Below, piece by piece: positions 46,508-61,500 of a stretch of DNA of 64,000 bases. Position 1 is the stretch's first letter. Every line of letters starts with the position of its first letter. A model generated the notes under the pieces. It searched no databases, was not told the origin of the DNA, and was given only the letters and a program-made list of their open reading frames with translations. Both the position numbers and the translations under genes were made by a program. Origin of the DNA: Tubiluchus corallicola (taxonomy: Eukaryota; Priapulida; Priapulimorpha; Priapulimorphida; Tubiluchidae); the NCBI GenBank assembly GCA_030141605.1, contig JAQGDQ010000343.1, positions 185,361 through 249,360 on the forward strand, written 5' to 3'.

Positions 46508-49500
46508 CTGAAACAAAAGACATTGATGTATGATCGTGACAAAAAACAGTTAAGTTCTGCAAGTACATCAATGATATCGTTCCTTGACATGTCCTACTCA
46601 CTATAAAGCGGGTGGCCTTCAATATGCACGCAGAAATGGCTCGTTCAAAAACGTAACATCTTTATACTTATCACTGCTGAATCTGTATTAGTTGCAGCTG
46701 CTGATGATGTCACATTCATCTTAAACGCCTATTTGCCACATGTCCATAATTGTACATGATTATGACAGTCAAACCTACTTTGGAATTACAAATAAAGATG
46801 GCATTAACGCCCGAATTTGGCGTTACATGACAATGACATAAGGTGCATTAAAGCAAAAGTCAAGTTTCTCGGGAAGTTGAGCTTATTTTAATATTTGAGA
46901 AAAACGCTAGAAAGTTTCAGCAATGAAACTGTGAAAAGCACCTCGTGTAATTAGTAAAATCAATTTAAAGTTGCCGTCACTTTACGCTTGGGGGCGCTCA
47001 TTTTAGACGGCGTCATCCGGTTTCCGTGCAATATAAACACTTATCCCGCCAGGTGCTTCAGAATCTTTTTTAACTTATAGAGCAGCGAACTCTATAAACT
47101 AAGTAACCAGCCCGGTACCTACTACGTGCTGGCAAGTTTACATGCGTATCTAAAAGTCAACAAAAATCTGTAAATTAATTATTTGCACAATAAATGTTAA
47201 TTAATTACACATTTTAAGGTGTAATCTTGTAGATTAAAGCAATGTAACCACTTTAAATTTGATCATAATTGATCGAATGACTAATTTCTAGATAAACACA
47301 GTTAAACACAACATTAGAATAACAGAACTTCTAAGCAAACTGTAGAAATTTCTCAACGCGTACCTTCATCACAGCTTGCCTTCACAGCATTCACGCTGCC
47401 CAGCAGACTCCATCTTACGTCACTTTTTTTTAAATATGCCGGCATCAACGTTTGTTTGGGAGATAAGAAATATTTAAATTTCTTTTACATTTTAAAAGAA
47501 TTCTATGCGCATATATTGTGTGGTGATTTCAATATTTTTAATTGTACATTAAAATGTAATGAATGCTGTTTGAGGGTTGATTCTTCCTTTAATACACACA
47601 TGTCTATGCAAATATAGACATTTTGTTTTGCTAATAATTTGTTCAGTAAACAAGGTTGGCATTATAATGAGGTTTGACTGTACCTATGTGACTAGACAAC
47701 GATCGTCTTGTACTGTTTAAATGCATCCCTCTTTATGGACATATTGCACCATGAGGATGAGGAACAACCAATCGCTTTCTGTAGTGTTTTTTCCACAACG
47801 GTTTGAAGAAAAATGATCACGTGACAACTGTTACCAGTAGCAAGTGACTTAGCAAAAACCTACTGTACATGAGTCTACGGCCATATCACATTGAAAACAC
47901 CGGTTCTCGTCTGATCACCGAAGTTAAGCAATGCAGAGCCTGGTTAGTACTTGGATGGGTGACCGCCTAGGAATACCAGGTGCTGTAGGCTTGCGGGATG
48001 CCCGCACTGTATCTTGACACTAGGCGGAGGAGCTGTGCAAGCAGCCAACGGCTAGAGGGCGAAGGAGGTCAAGTGACCCAACGGCCATGTGTAGAGGAGT
48101 AAACCTTCCAAATCAGGAGTGCAGCCCCGAAGGTGGACCAATGCAGCATGCTCACTGACTCCGGCAGCCAACCTGGTGCCAAACGTATCGCTCCGCTTTC
48201 CTTTGGACTACACCAGGGAGGAAGAGAGGGGGGGTTCCTGTTGTCTGGGCAACTCAGGATCTCCATACACCTTGTGCGCCCTGGAAAAGCCACTCCAGTG
48301 GTTCAAGGATCGGACTGCTCAGCCACAGTCGACGCTGCAGCTCCAGCCTCTTGCGTAACTTTTCCTGCAGCTATTTCTCAGGCGTTTATACGCACATGGC
48401 TGAACAATAACACAATGGCACTATTGGACATCTGGTAAAAGTGCTCTCTTTGCTTTAAACATATTTTTATTGAATAAGAAATATTACATGGCACAATATA
48501 TTCATACGCAAATTTGTTTCGGGGCTTTTGCTTGAACAGACAGTTTTTAATGGCATCTTTAATGTGCTGTCTTTAAAGGGAAGGAAAGGGAATTTTAAAA
48601 TAAGTCTCAAAAAACTCCATGCACAAATTAATTCACTTTCTATTACACTTATCTGTTTGAAAGGAAAATTGTTAGTAATTTAAAATGTTTGTGCCAAGTG
48701 GTAAATGTCACTGTTTCACTATCCCAGTGTGCACCACCGATTCACCAAAACACATTACTAATCTTATTGACAATATAAAGTAATTTAAACTTTTGCTTAA
48801 TTAGCGAAGAATGCTCTGATTATTTTTTCAAACTTCACATAATGTTATCTAAACTTGTTTCAAATAACTTATCGTCAAAACGGCTGCGTCTGAAGGTCAT
48901 CGCGGGAGTTCAAACGTTTACACGTTTTATACAGCCTTACTGCCGATGCAAGTCCTGTATGCAATAAGGCAGTGCGTAGGTAACAGAAATTTCAAGACGG
49001 ATGTTTTCAGTTCTATGTAAGAAATAGTGTTTTCTTATACTTTAAGCCTAAACCTGCTTAAGTAAAAGCTTAAGCTTGCCACTGCTAATAACTTATTAAT
49101 GAACCGTTTCCAAAAAGGTATCAATATTATAAGTAATTGTTTTCAATTTTATGCACATAACGAGCATTTTCAAACTTCACGGATTTATTTGCCATCTTGT
49201 TCAACTTACCTCCCGACTTCCTTCGTGCGACTGGCACCCAGCATCGGCACAAAAGTGGAACCACCATCACCACCCTCTCCGGATGCTGGGTTTTGCCCTT
49301 CCCGTGACTTTCTCTTTGGCGGGTTGCTAATGGCAACAGATATCTTGTGATCTCCAACAGAAAGCCCATCAGCTGTGAGTACGGCTTGTGTTGCTGATTT
49401 CTAGAAGTGGGGAAAAATGGTGGATAAACGGTTTAATAAAAACGCCGTCATATTAATTTGACGCTTTATCCCAAAAAAATTCACTCCTCTGTAACCGAAA

Positions 49501-52500
49501 TGTCAAGCACATCCTGGGAAAATATTATACAGTGTTCCCTCACTTATCGCGGGTGTTCCGTTCCAGGCCCACCCGCCATAAGTGAATTTCCACGAAGTAG
49601 GGACGCCATACTTATTTTAGTAGTTATACATTATTTTAAGTCTTTATAAACCCTCCCCACACTCTTGATATAACGAACCGTAGATTCGTTGATCCCGTAA
49701 TGGCGGCCAACTGCAGCATACGATCTCCCGATTTTTGGTGTGTATTCATCCGCCGAATAAATACACTATTTACTGTAAATGCTAATTTTTTCTGATTTAT
49801 AATATTCTTTTAATGTTAGAATTAATATTTTTAATATATTTTTATACAATTTGAGAATTTTTATGCAAAATTCGTCAAATCTATACATTACTGTACAATA
49901 CGTTATACGCATGTGCAAAAATACTTTAGACGGAGTACGGCAAAAACCCGCGAAACAGCGAAGATACCGCAATAAATATTTCACATTAATTTTTTTGAAA
50001 ACCCGCTAAACAGCGAGTCCGCGATAAATAAACCACGAAGTAGCGAGGGAACACTGTATTTCATAATCAGTACTTTACTTCTATCATATATTACTCATAT
50101 TACTTACTCATATCAATACTTTACCATGCCCTAGACTGATAGTTCTGTCCATCTCTATTGTGAATTTATCGTTGTTAATGTAATGAGCAGATAAAACAAT
50201 TACTTGTGGTGTGTTAGAAACACTATTAACCTAGTTTCTAATTAGTTACACATATTTGTGTAGCGCTTATATTCAAGCAGGCTGTGCAACTGCTTGTGTG
50301 ATACCTTGCACTGTTCGTTATGTGCACTTATATAAAAACAGTTTATATAATTATTTTAAATTAATATGTTAAAAATTTATAACACTTTTCTAAGCACCAA
50401 ATAATTGTACAATTAGGTACTGAAGTACTTAAGCAGACTAGAGTTAATTTAGTTCAGTTCTTTAACGACTGTGACTTTTCTAACGTAGAATTTATCAGAC
50501 TACTCCCACTACACCGAACAGAAGCACTCCGAGTGCTGGACGGCTTGTCTGGAGCTTAAGATTTCACAAAACTAAATGCATTACCTCGTCCTTGTACTCG
50601 ATGAACGCTAAACCCTTCGGTTTTCCGCTCTTGTACAACACCATGCGTGCTTCCCGTAGTTCACCGTAAGCACCGAAGATGGTTTCCAATGCATGTTGGG
50701 TAATCGTGTTCGGCAAATTCTTAACGAATAGCTTATTCTTCTCCATGGCGGTGCTAAACTGTACATACAGTAAATATAAATTTACATTAGCATACGATGA
50801 TACATTTAGCATAAAATTTTGCATACATTCCCGCACACTCAATGATAGGACTGCTAATGATGAAGGGACCACAACTATTTCACTATCAAAGATAATCATG
50901 TAAATCCCAGTTGTGCACTGTAAGAATATCTGTCTGAATGAAAGTGTCTGACGCAAATTGTCACAGACAGAATTTTCACGCACATTATAGCACTTGTGAC
51001 TTACTAGATCTTGTACAGTGTGTGCCTTGTATGAGACGAGGCCGCACGCTAGTAAACAACCGTGTCGTACAATTGTGACTGACTAGATCTTGTACAGTGT
51101 GTGCCTTGTACGAGACGAGGCCGCACGCTAGTAAACAACCGCGTCGTACAATTGTGACTGACTAAACTTGTACAGTGTGCGCCTTGTACGAGACGAGGCC
51201 ACACACTAGTAAACACCCGCATCGGACAATTGTGACTGACTAAACTTGTACAGTGTGCGCCTTGTACGAGACAAGGCCGCACGCTAGTAAACAACCGTGT
51301 CGTACAATTGTGACTGACTAGATCTTGTACAGTGTGCAAATTTTACGAGACGAGGCCGCACGCTAGTAAACAACCGCGTCGTACAATTGTGACTGACTAG
51401 ATCTTGTACAGTGTGCAAATTGTACGAGACGAGGCCGCACGCTAGTAAACATCCGTGTCCTGCAATTGTGACTGACTAGATCTTGCACAGTGTGCACCTT
51501 GTACGAGACGAGGCCGCACACTAGTAAACATCCGTGTCCTGCACTTGTGACTGACTAGATCTTGTACAGTGTGCGCCTTGTACGAGACGAGGCCGCACGC
51601 TAGTAAACATCCGTGTCCTGCAATTGTGACTGACTAGAACTTGTACAGTGTGCACCTTGTATGAGACGAGGCCGAACGCTAGTAAACAACCGTGTCGTAC
51701 AATTGTGACTGACTAGATCTTGTACAGTGTGTGCCTTGTACGAGACGAGGCCGCACACTAGTAAACATCCGTGTCCTGCAATTGTGACTGACTAGATCTT
51801 GCACAGTGTGAGCCTTGTACGAGACGAGGCCGCACACTAGTAAACATCCGTGTTCTGCAATTGTGACTGACTAGATCTTGTACAGTGTGCACCTTGTACA
51901 AGACGAGGCCGCACACTAGTAAACATCCGTGTCCTGCACTTGTGACTGACTAGATCTTGCACAGTGTGCACCTTGTACGAGACGAGGCCGCACGCTAGTA
52001 AACAACCGTGTCCTGCACTTGTGACTGACTAGATCTTGTACAGTGTGCACCTTGTACGAGACGAGGCCGCACGCTAGTAAACATCCGTGTCCTGCACTTG
52101 TGACTGATTAGAACTTGTACAGTGTGCGCCTTGTACGAGACGAGGCCGCACACTAGTAAACATTCGTGTTCTGCACTTGTGACTGACTAGATCTTGTACA
52201 GTGTGCACCTTGTACGAGACAAGGCAACAAATCAGCAGCAATTTTTCTATTACATTCAGGTCCACATGCTTATTCAATTATGATTCCTTATGCAACAAGG
52301 CAGACAGCCGTGTGCAGATGTTGTATGCCTATGAAAACTCTTGGTTTTCAAAAAAATGTAGCATCGTCATTTTGTCAACGACGACTGCCGTGACATTTGC
52401 AACGTATGCACCCTCATCTATTGTTAATAATGGTTTCTTCTTAAAATGTTAAAAATTCTTTCACTTTTCAATACAGTGCTGATATAACACTTCATAGACA

Positions 52501-55500
52501 CAGTAACCAAATTAATTTAACGAAGGAAATTAACACTAAATAGAAAGTGAAAAAGTTTATCACCTGAACTGGGACTCGAACCCAGGCCTTCCGCTATGAA
52601 ACAAAAGACCACAAAATGCGATCACCGACCACACTTACCTTAAATTCTGACGGCTTCTTATGCTTATCTTCGCACGCTGAGACGTACAAAGGTCGCTCAC
52701 CAATGGCCGTTCTGTCCAGTTGCAAGGCCGCTTTTGCCAACTCGGACGACTTGAAGTAAACGTAGCCGAAACCTCGGGATTTGCCGCCGGCAGTATAAAC
52801 GAATCTTACACCAAGCACTTCTCCAACCTAACAATTTAAAGAAGAAAGTCTGAAAAGCTATATGTCGCTTCTCTACGAAACACTTAGCAACCGTACGAAG
52901 GTGTGGTTGCTATGGATTTTACACCAGCAAATTGGAGTTACATTTAAATCCAGTAGATGGCTCTTCCTGACGAAGATCTGATCTTCTCAAACAGAAAAAA
53001 CCCGAAGCAAAATGACTGCTTCCAGGAGCTACAATCGGAGTTTGAAAATACAAGTTTTTTTACAATTGCAGTACTAGTTTCTAGGCAGAAAAGTGGGTAG
53101 GGCTTATAAAATTAGATTTTTAGTATTTTTGGATATTTTCCTGATAATTTGCCGCTAGAATATAAAAGTCCAATATATTTAGCATTGGTTTTTATAAAAA
53201 ATAAAAAATGGACATTTGACCAAATTTTCGTTGCATTCTACTTTAAAGCATCCATAACGTAATTTTAACTATGCCGACTTACGGACAATTTTGGTTTGTA
53301 AGCACACATTTGATTGGCTTTCATTTTCCTAGCATTCCTAACGCACCGTACAACGTATTGTTATAAAGCAAAAAGACAGATGCTTGATTAATATTTGACA
53401 ATCGCTTTCTTAATTCTTTTTCTTACCTATTAGAGTGTTCTGCTACGCAGCATTTGTGGAACGCCTTTGTAATGATATCGGTTGTAATGGTAACATTTGT
53501 ACCTAAAAACCTTATCATCAAAACAGCACAGACGAAAACTTCAGATACTTTTACTTACATGTGACAAAGTTTCCTTTTTAGCGACAATTTGACTGTATTT
53601 GTAACAAAATTCTCAACTGTTTGTGGTGTCCTACTAAAATGCAGACCTATTGCATTACATTCTTAGACACAAAGTGCCTTGCCACATGCAAAACAACAAA
53701 ATTTGATTTTACTAGTTTACAAATTTACTAGTTTGCACTAACATTTATTAAACCTTAAACGATGCTGTCACCTTTTCAAAGATTTCCCGTACTGTATCTT
53801 CTTTGACGCTGTAATCTAGGTTGCTGACGAAAACGGCTACAGAATCAAATGCGTGACTATGTCTATCACCGGCCATTACATTAGCGGACGTGATGTCATT
53901 CTCTTTCAAAGATATCCGCTCTTCCAATGTCTCCTGTGATTCTGCAGAAAAAATGGCATTGTCGCTGAATACGAAAATCAACAAAAATGTACCAGTGCAG
54001 TAATAAAAGCTGTGATAAAGCCAGTCTCGTTCTAATTCAGGTAGTTGTTGAGTCTGTTGCGATTGTTCTTTTGACAGCAGTTGTTGTTGCACATTGCCTG
54101 ACATTATGTTGTTGCACGTTGCCCGACATTGTGTTGTTGCACGTTGCCTAACATTGTGTTGTTGCACATTGCCTGACATTGTGTTGTTGCACGTTGCCCG
54201 ACATTGTTTTGTTGCACGTTGCCTGACATTGTGTTGTTGCACGTTGCCCGACATTGTGTTGTTGCACGTTGCCCGACATTGTGTTGTTGCACATTGCCTG
54301 ACATTGTGTTGTTGCACGTTGCCCGACATTGTATTGTTGCACATTGCCTGACATTGTGTAGTTGCACGTTGCCCGACATTGTATTGTTGCACATTGCCTG
54401 ACATTGTGTAGTTGCACGTTGCCCGACATTGTGTTGTAACACGCTGCCCGACGTTGTTTTTTTTCTATTGTGATGTTACTTGCTACTACTTGGCATGTTG
54501 CCAAGTGAAGTTGTCACTTTACTAACTACTCAGTTTGTCTTCAAGAAACGGTTCAAAGCAGAAACGCTACTACAAATCGGCCTGTGCACAAATAAAACAA
54601 AACTATTGACACTTCTCATGTGATTTATTTTAGAAAAACAAACACAGCTTGACTGCAAATTTGGGACAATAACAAAAAAATTCGCAACAATAAACGGGTG
54701 TTCAATAAACAATTAACAATAATTTAGATAATTTTCTGACAGCAAGTTAGTAAACGGTAACACAATGCGCAATGAAGAGTGCAGTTATAAATGTCATGCT
54801 GTTAAATCTAGATTGAGTTATTTTCATAACCAGTTTTATTTCTTGTTACAAATCTCTAGCAAATATTCTACACCAGTTTGTCCGTGGTAAGGGTTACCAT
54901 ACGTCCGGGTTTCCCCGGACACGTCCTCTTTTTGAGCCTCTGTCCGGGCGGGTTTTCAAAAAATCGGCAGTTTGTCCGGGTTTTGCCTCAATGCGTAAGT
55001 GTGTAAGGACGTTGCCAACTGCAGAGGCGTACGACAGTATGAGACAAAGAAAAGCTCGTTAATTTTCAATACAAGATGGTTGCTAACATCTCAAAATGCA
55101 ACCCTTGTAAAAACTTTGTGTACATATTTACTGAACAAAAGTAAGCGATGCGCACATCACTATGGGTCACACGACTCACACCGCTGTCGATACTCGGCGT
55201 ATTCGCTAAAGACTTAAAATGAAGTCAGCTTCCGGGAGCCATTTTGTTTGTTTTTATGTGAATTTCTTTAAATTTGTATAGTTTCGCTGTTTTGCAGTTT
55301 TGAGCAACTGGTAAAAGTTAATTAGAAAGTAACAATGTCGAAACGACAGTGTGCATTTACAGATGAAATGAAGGCCAAGTACCCGTGTTTTCGTGCAGGT
55401 CAATATTACCGGGAAGCCGAATGCTCAACATGTGGTCCTCTTTTTCAACTCAGACAATATGGTAACCCTATCCGTGGTGAAAATACAAACAACCAAGAAG

Positions 55501-58500
55501 AAATAACGTGTTAGTTCAGAAACATTCGTGCATAAAGCAACAGGGATAGAATAAACATCTAATCAGCCCTCGCTCCTTTAATAACACTAAGCATTAGAAT
55601 AACTACAAAACTACAAAAACTTGCTAACTTCTAGGCGTCTACAAATAAATCTATTCAAAAAAAAGATAGAATAGAAAACAAAGAACAGCTATCATGACAC
55701 GCTATTCAAGCAGCACAAATTCAATAATAAAAAAAACAGGAATATCAGAACTACAATTGTCCATATTTGCCAAATAAATGTAAAAACATCAAAATGGAAT
55801 TTATTGCCGACCAGTTTCTAAGAAAACTGTTCATTGTCAAGGCTTCTAAAACAAAGAAATTTACCAGAATTTAGAAACAACATCGAAATACAATTCATTA
55901 GTTACATAGACAAAAGAATGAAAATATGCTGGAAGCGTTACACATTAAACTTACTGGGCCTCAGTTAAACAGCAAAGATGAGTACATGCACTCTTTACTG
56001 CTGAAGTGCACTTGAGCTTGTACAACACCAACGGTGCACCGTGTTTTGTGGAATTCAGCAACAAAATGGCAGCTCCCTAATACTGACAGGTCTGTTAATA
56101 CTAACACATTTGTTTGTTTGTTTGTGAAATGTAGCATAGTTTCATTATCAATCAAGATATGTAATCTGTAAGATAAATTGTTAAATTATCTAATGTATAA
56201 TGTTAGACCATATATCTTTTGGCTATCTAACTACTGAATTGCATTTCGATATTGTATATATCTATGTAATGTTATATCATATATCTTTTGGCTATCTAAC
56301 TACTGAATTGCATTTCGATATTGTATATATCTATGTAATGTTATATCATATATCTTTTGGCTATCTAACTACTGAATTGCATTTCGATATTGTATATATC
56401 TATGTAATGTTATATCATATATCTTTTGGCTATCTAACTACTGAATTGGATTTCGATATTGTATATATCTATGTAATGTTATATCATATATCTTTTGGCT
56501 ATCTAACTACTGAATTGCATTTCGATATTGTATATATCTATGTAATGTTATATCATATATATTTTGGCTATCTAACTACTGAATTGCATTTCGATATTGT
56601 ATATATCTATGTAATGTTATATCATATATCTTTTGGCTATCTAACTACTGAATTGCATTTCGATATTGTATATATCTATGTAATGTTATATCATACATCT
56701 TTTGGCTATCTAACTACTGAATTGCATTTCGATATTGTATATATCTATGTAATGTTATATCATATATCTTTTGGCTATCTAACTACTGAATTGGATTTCG
56801 ATATTGTATATATCTATGTAATGTTATATCATATATCTTTTGGCTATCTAACTACTGAATTGCATTTCGATATTGTATATATTTATGTAATGTTATATTA
56901 TATATCTTTTGGCTATCTAACTACTGAAATGTATTTCGATATTGTATATATCTATGTAATGTTATATCATATATCTTTTGGCTATCTAACTACTGAATTG
57001 CATTTCGATATTGTATATATCTATGTAATGTTATATCATATATCTTTTGGCTATCTAACTACTGAATTGTATTTCGATGCTGTTTCTAAATTCTGGTAAA
57101 TTTCTTTGTTTTAGATGCCTTTACAATGAACAGTTTTGTTCGAAACCGGTTGGCAATAAATTCAATTTTGGTGTATCACAATTTGCATGGATATTTAACA
57201 TCAAATATCTAGCTGCTGTACGCAAGAAACTGTTTGATTCAAACACTGACCCAATGAGAATTTTGAATTAAACACAAGATATTAAATATTAAAATTCTTT
57301 ATTTTACACAATTTCATGTGAGCCGATTTAGCAGGGTCCGCGAAAAAGTTGAAAACAGCAAAGTGCGATTAAAGGATGGAGGACATTTATCAAAAAGCTT
57401 CAACATCTATACCGTTGTCAAGGTATTCCTGCACATCCCGCCTGTACATTGCCACTATATTCTTGTGGGTATCATGGACTTCTTTGAAATCAGAGTGACT
57501 GATTTTAGAATTGCTGCCGTTTTCGGTTTCGTTAAACAACCATGTTAGATCGGCTTCGGTGCAAACTTTGCTCACAGCATCGCCGCGAGACTTGGCATCC
57601 AAGAGATTCTTAGGCCGTAATTTGCTCACATGTTTGAAACTTGATATCAATTGGTCTTCACCCACTTGTAATATTACAGGCTCGACGTTTGCCAGATCGG
57701 GATGCTGATCTTCAAAAGCACGTACGGCACTTGCAAGATTTCGGCCGTGAAGCAACGATCCTTTGTTGGTGAGGTGCACGCCATCGTACGAGCAGTGAAC
57801 ATAATATTCTTCAGTCTGCCACAAATTTTGCTGGTCTACGAAGTAGCAGCCAGTCTCGTCACACAGCTTGCTTAGCAAAGTGTTAAACTGCATGGCTTCC
57901 GGATTGTAACCCTCCTCCTCGCGAGGGGGAAGCTCGGCCAGAAAGACCTGGGATAGAGGATACTTGGAGTGCAGAAGACGCACCAATTTGGTCATATTGC
58001 CAATGGCGACGTCTGCCGACACCGCCTTGCCCTTCTTATTGCTAATATCATTGCTCCCGATCATGACCATGACGTTTTTAGGAAGGAATCGTGACTTGTA
58101 TATAACTGTTATGGCTTCTTTGATTCCCTTGCCTCTCAGTGCAATGACCTGAGTGTCGGCATTACAAAAAAGCCCGCTCTTTTTTAAAGCTACAGCATGT
58201 GAGCTTCCAAGAATTAAGTTCTTACAACAAACTGTATCAGAACATTCATGAGCTTTGAAGCTCTCATCTGAAATGCATGCAAGTAATTACAGTAATCACG
58301 GGCAGCCTTAATAAAAAAACAAACAAGGGTTCCCAATGATAATAAACCTAAAACAGCGGTTAACACAAACATACATCAGATTGTAGGTAAACCTAAAGTC
58401 ACGGTTAACACAAACATACATCAGATTGTAGGTAAACCTAAAGTCACGGTTAACACAAACATACATCAGATTGTAGGTAAACCTAAAGCCATGGTTAACA

Positions 58501-61500
58501 CAAACATACATCAGATTGTAGGTAAACCTAAAGTCACGGTTAACACAAACATACATCAGATTGTAGGTAAACCTAAAGTCACGGTTAACACAAACATACA
58601 TCATATTGTAGGTAAACCTAAAGTCACGGTTAACACAAACATACATCAGATTGTAGGTAAACCTAAAGCCATTGTTAACACAAACATACATCAGATTGTA
58701 GGTAAACCTAAAGTCACGGTTAACACAAAAATACATCAGATTGTAGGTAAACCTAAAGTCACAGTTAACACAAACATACATCAGATTGTAGGTAAACCTA
58801 AAGCCATTGTTAACACAAACATACATCAGATTGTAGGTAAACCTAAAGTCACGGTTAACACAAACATACATCAGATTGTAGGTAAACCTAGAGCCATGGT
58901 TAACACAAACATACATCAGATTGTAGGTAAACCTAAAGTCACGGTTAACACAAACATACATCAGATTGTAGGTAAACCTAAAGTCACGGTTAACACAAAC
59001 ATACATCAGATTGTAGGTAAACCTAAAGTCACGGTTAACACAAACATACATCAGATTGTAGGTAAACCTAGAGCCATTGTTAACACAAACATACATCAGA
59101 TTGTAGGTAAACCTAGAGCTATGGTTAACACAAACATACATCAGATTGTAGGTAAACCTAAAGTCACGGTTAACACAAACATACATCAGATTGTAGGTAA
59201 ACCTAAAGATACGGTTAACACAAACATACAGCAGATTATAGGTAGATCTAAAGCCATGGTTAACACAAACATACATGTGATTGTAGGTAAACCTAAAATC
59301 ACGGTTAACACAAACGTACAGCAGATTGTAGGTAAACCTAAAGCCACGGTTAACACAAACGTACAGCAGATTGTAGGAAACCTAAAGCCACGGTCAACAC
59401 AAACATACAGCAGATTGTAGATAAACCTAAAGCCATGGTTTACACAAACATACAGCAGATTGTAGGTGAACCTAAAATCATGGATAACACAAACATACAG
59501 CAGATTGTAGGAAAACCTAAAGCCACGGTCAACACAAACATACAGCAGATTGTAGATAAACCTAAAGCCATGGTTTACACAAACATACAGCAGATTGTAG
59601 GTGAACCTAAAATCATGGATAGCACAAACATACAGCAGACTGTAGGTAAATCTAAAGCCACTGAGTTTTTTTGACGCGTTAGTACCTGCCAGATAACGAA
59701 AACAAGCAACACTGGACCGAACTAGCAAATAGATGGGTGTCTGCCAAAGAAAACAAGTTTTAGACAGTTTTGTCAACTTTACAGCATCTGACTGCTTATC
59801 TTTTTAAGAAAGTAGATCTAAGTGTGTCTCACACACTTCTTTTGATCCAGTATCTCATCTCAGACAGCTGCTGAATTTAAATGAGCATTTTAGGTCCTGG
59901 TCCAGCCACAATCAGAAAACAAAATACCGCTGATCCTACGTGCAGGCAACGAAGATTTAAGATGTTTACCAGCGGTACAGCCTTGTCTTAAGTTATTGAG
60001 AAAAAATTCTTCACGTATCTTTCTTATTCGTGAAACTTCAGAACATCACAAACTGAATAACTAGGCTAGCAATGGCTTCCTTGGATACCTTTCTAGAAAA
60101 CATTTATATGCACTGTAGAAAGGTTTGCGAAACATTCATATGCACACATATATCCACTCATGCATGCACACACGCACACATGCACACCCACACAAATAAC
60201 CACATACTTATATTTAGAAGGCAATTTTCAAAAAGTCATATTATTAACCCATAATATGCAATTAATTTATAAGAATGCAGAACAAGTTACTAAACACGTT
60301 TCACCAACTATCAACAATCAATTTTGCATGAGAACGCACTATACAGTACAGGATACGGAATGCACCTGGCTTCAGATGCTGATTGGCTGGTTAGCGTTAC
60401 TTGTTGCAAAGCAACAAAAATCCTTGAACTTTTCTACAATGTTTGTGCATGGCCATAGCAGTAAAATAAACAGACCTGGGTGACTGCGCTTAGTGCTGAG
60501 CTTGAGCAACAGTCTACCGCCTTCCGTCTCTTGCATGAAAAACATAGGCGGCAGTGTGCCACCTTCCGTAGTGAAAGGGTTAAAACGCGTAAAATTAAGT
60601 CCCAGACTTTCTTTAAAAATGACACCTTCACACCAGATTTCCTCTCACGTAAACCACCAAGAAAAAGTTAAAAGTGTCAGAAAATCTTGGAGCATTTTCT
60701 TTCTTTCTGTGCAAAACTGAAACTTTATAAAGTACGCTGTACTTGGCCTTTAATAAATTTAGCATTTTATTTCACATTTCATACCAACCTTTGAGCTTCT
60801 TTGGAGGAGGTAAGGACGGTACTTTGAAAGTGTCATCTGGTCCATTTACTTCTTGCTCATCTTCCATGAACTAACAACAAAAATAGAACATACAGTCACT
60901 TGAGATGAACACTGAATAAACGTCCGTGTAAATAAATTACACTGAAATGAAACTATTGCCTATTCTTGGCTTCGTTTATACAACTGTTGACATTAAAGGG
61001 CAAGAAAACGGGAACCTGAAGTAGGTTTCAGAAAAATTGTCTTGAAAAATTATATTACTTGATAGCAGTTTTAAACGTATATCGTACTCGCGTTAAAGAG
61101 ATTTTTTGTTTGTTTTTATCTTAAATCTCCCGCAATACTGTTCTGACGGCGCCATTACGTGACGTCACTTACGCAAACGTAAATCAGGAGAAGAAAAGGT
61201 AATGTTATTTATGTCCCAAAAAAACTTTCCATCCAAAGTTATATTACCTAGCATTTTGTTTACCTGCTTGAAAGATTTTGTAATTAGAAAAAAATTGAAA
61301 CTGTTCCTCCCAATTGGTAAAATGTCGCTGACTCACCCTCCAGGGTGCACCACTCACTAACCAAAAAGCTATTTTTAATCTTATTGACAAGATACAGTAA
61401 TTTCAAATTTTACTTAGTAATGTGTGCACTACGAATGCTCTGATTATTTTTTCAAACTTTGTGCAATGTTATCTAAACTTGTTTCAAACGACCTACCATT

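Noticed and set aside
53748..54404. Open frame running from the 25-bp repeat into the SART3 RRM1 exon
   Set aside because: A good acceptor at 53942-53944 gives the right phase with the upstream SART3 exon, so the repeat is intronic.
56200..57099. 299-codon open frame with a 23-residue repeat
   Set aside because: It follows entirely from the 69-bp minisatellite. There is no codon bias, no variation favouring silent sites, and it lies in an intron.
58308..59420. Open frames of over 300 codons on both strands
   Set aside because: The 45-bp repeat keeps both strands open; no splice or start context supports either.
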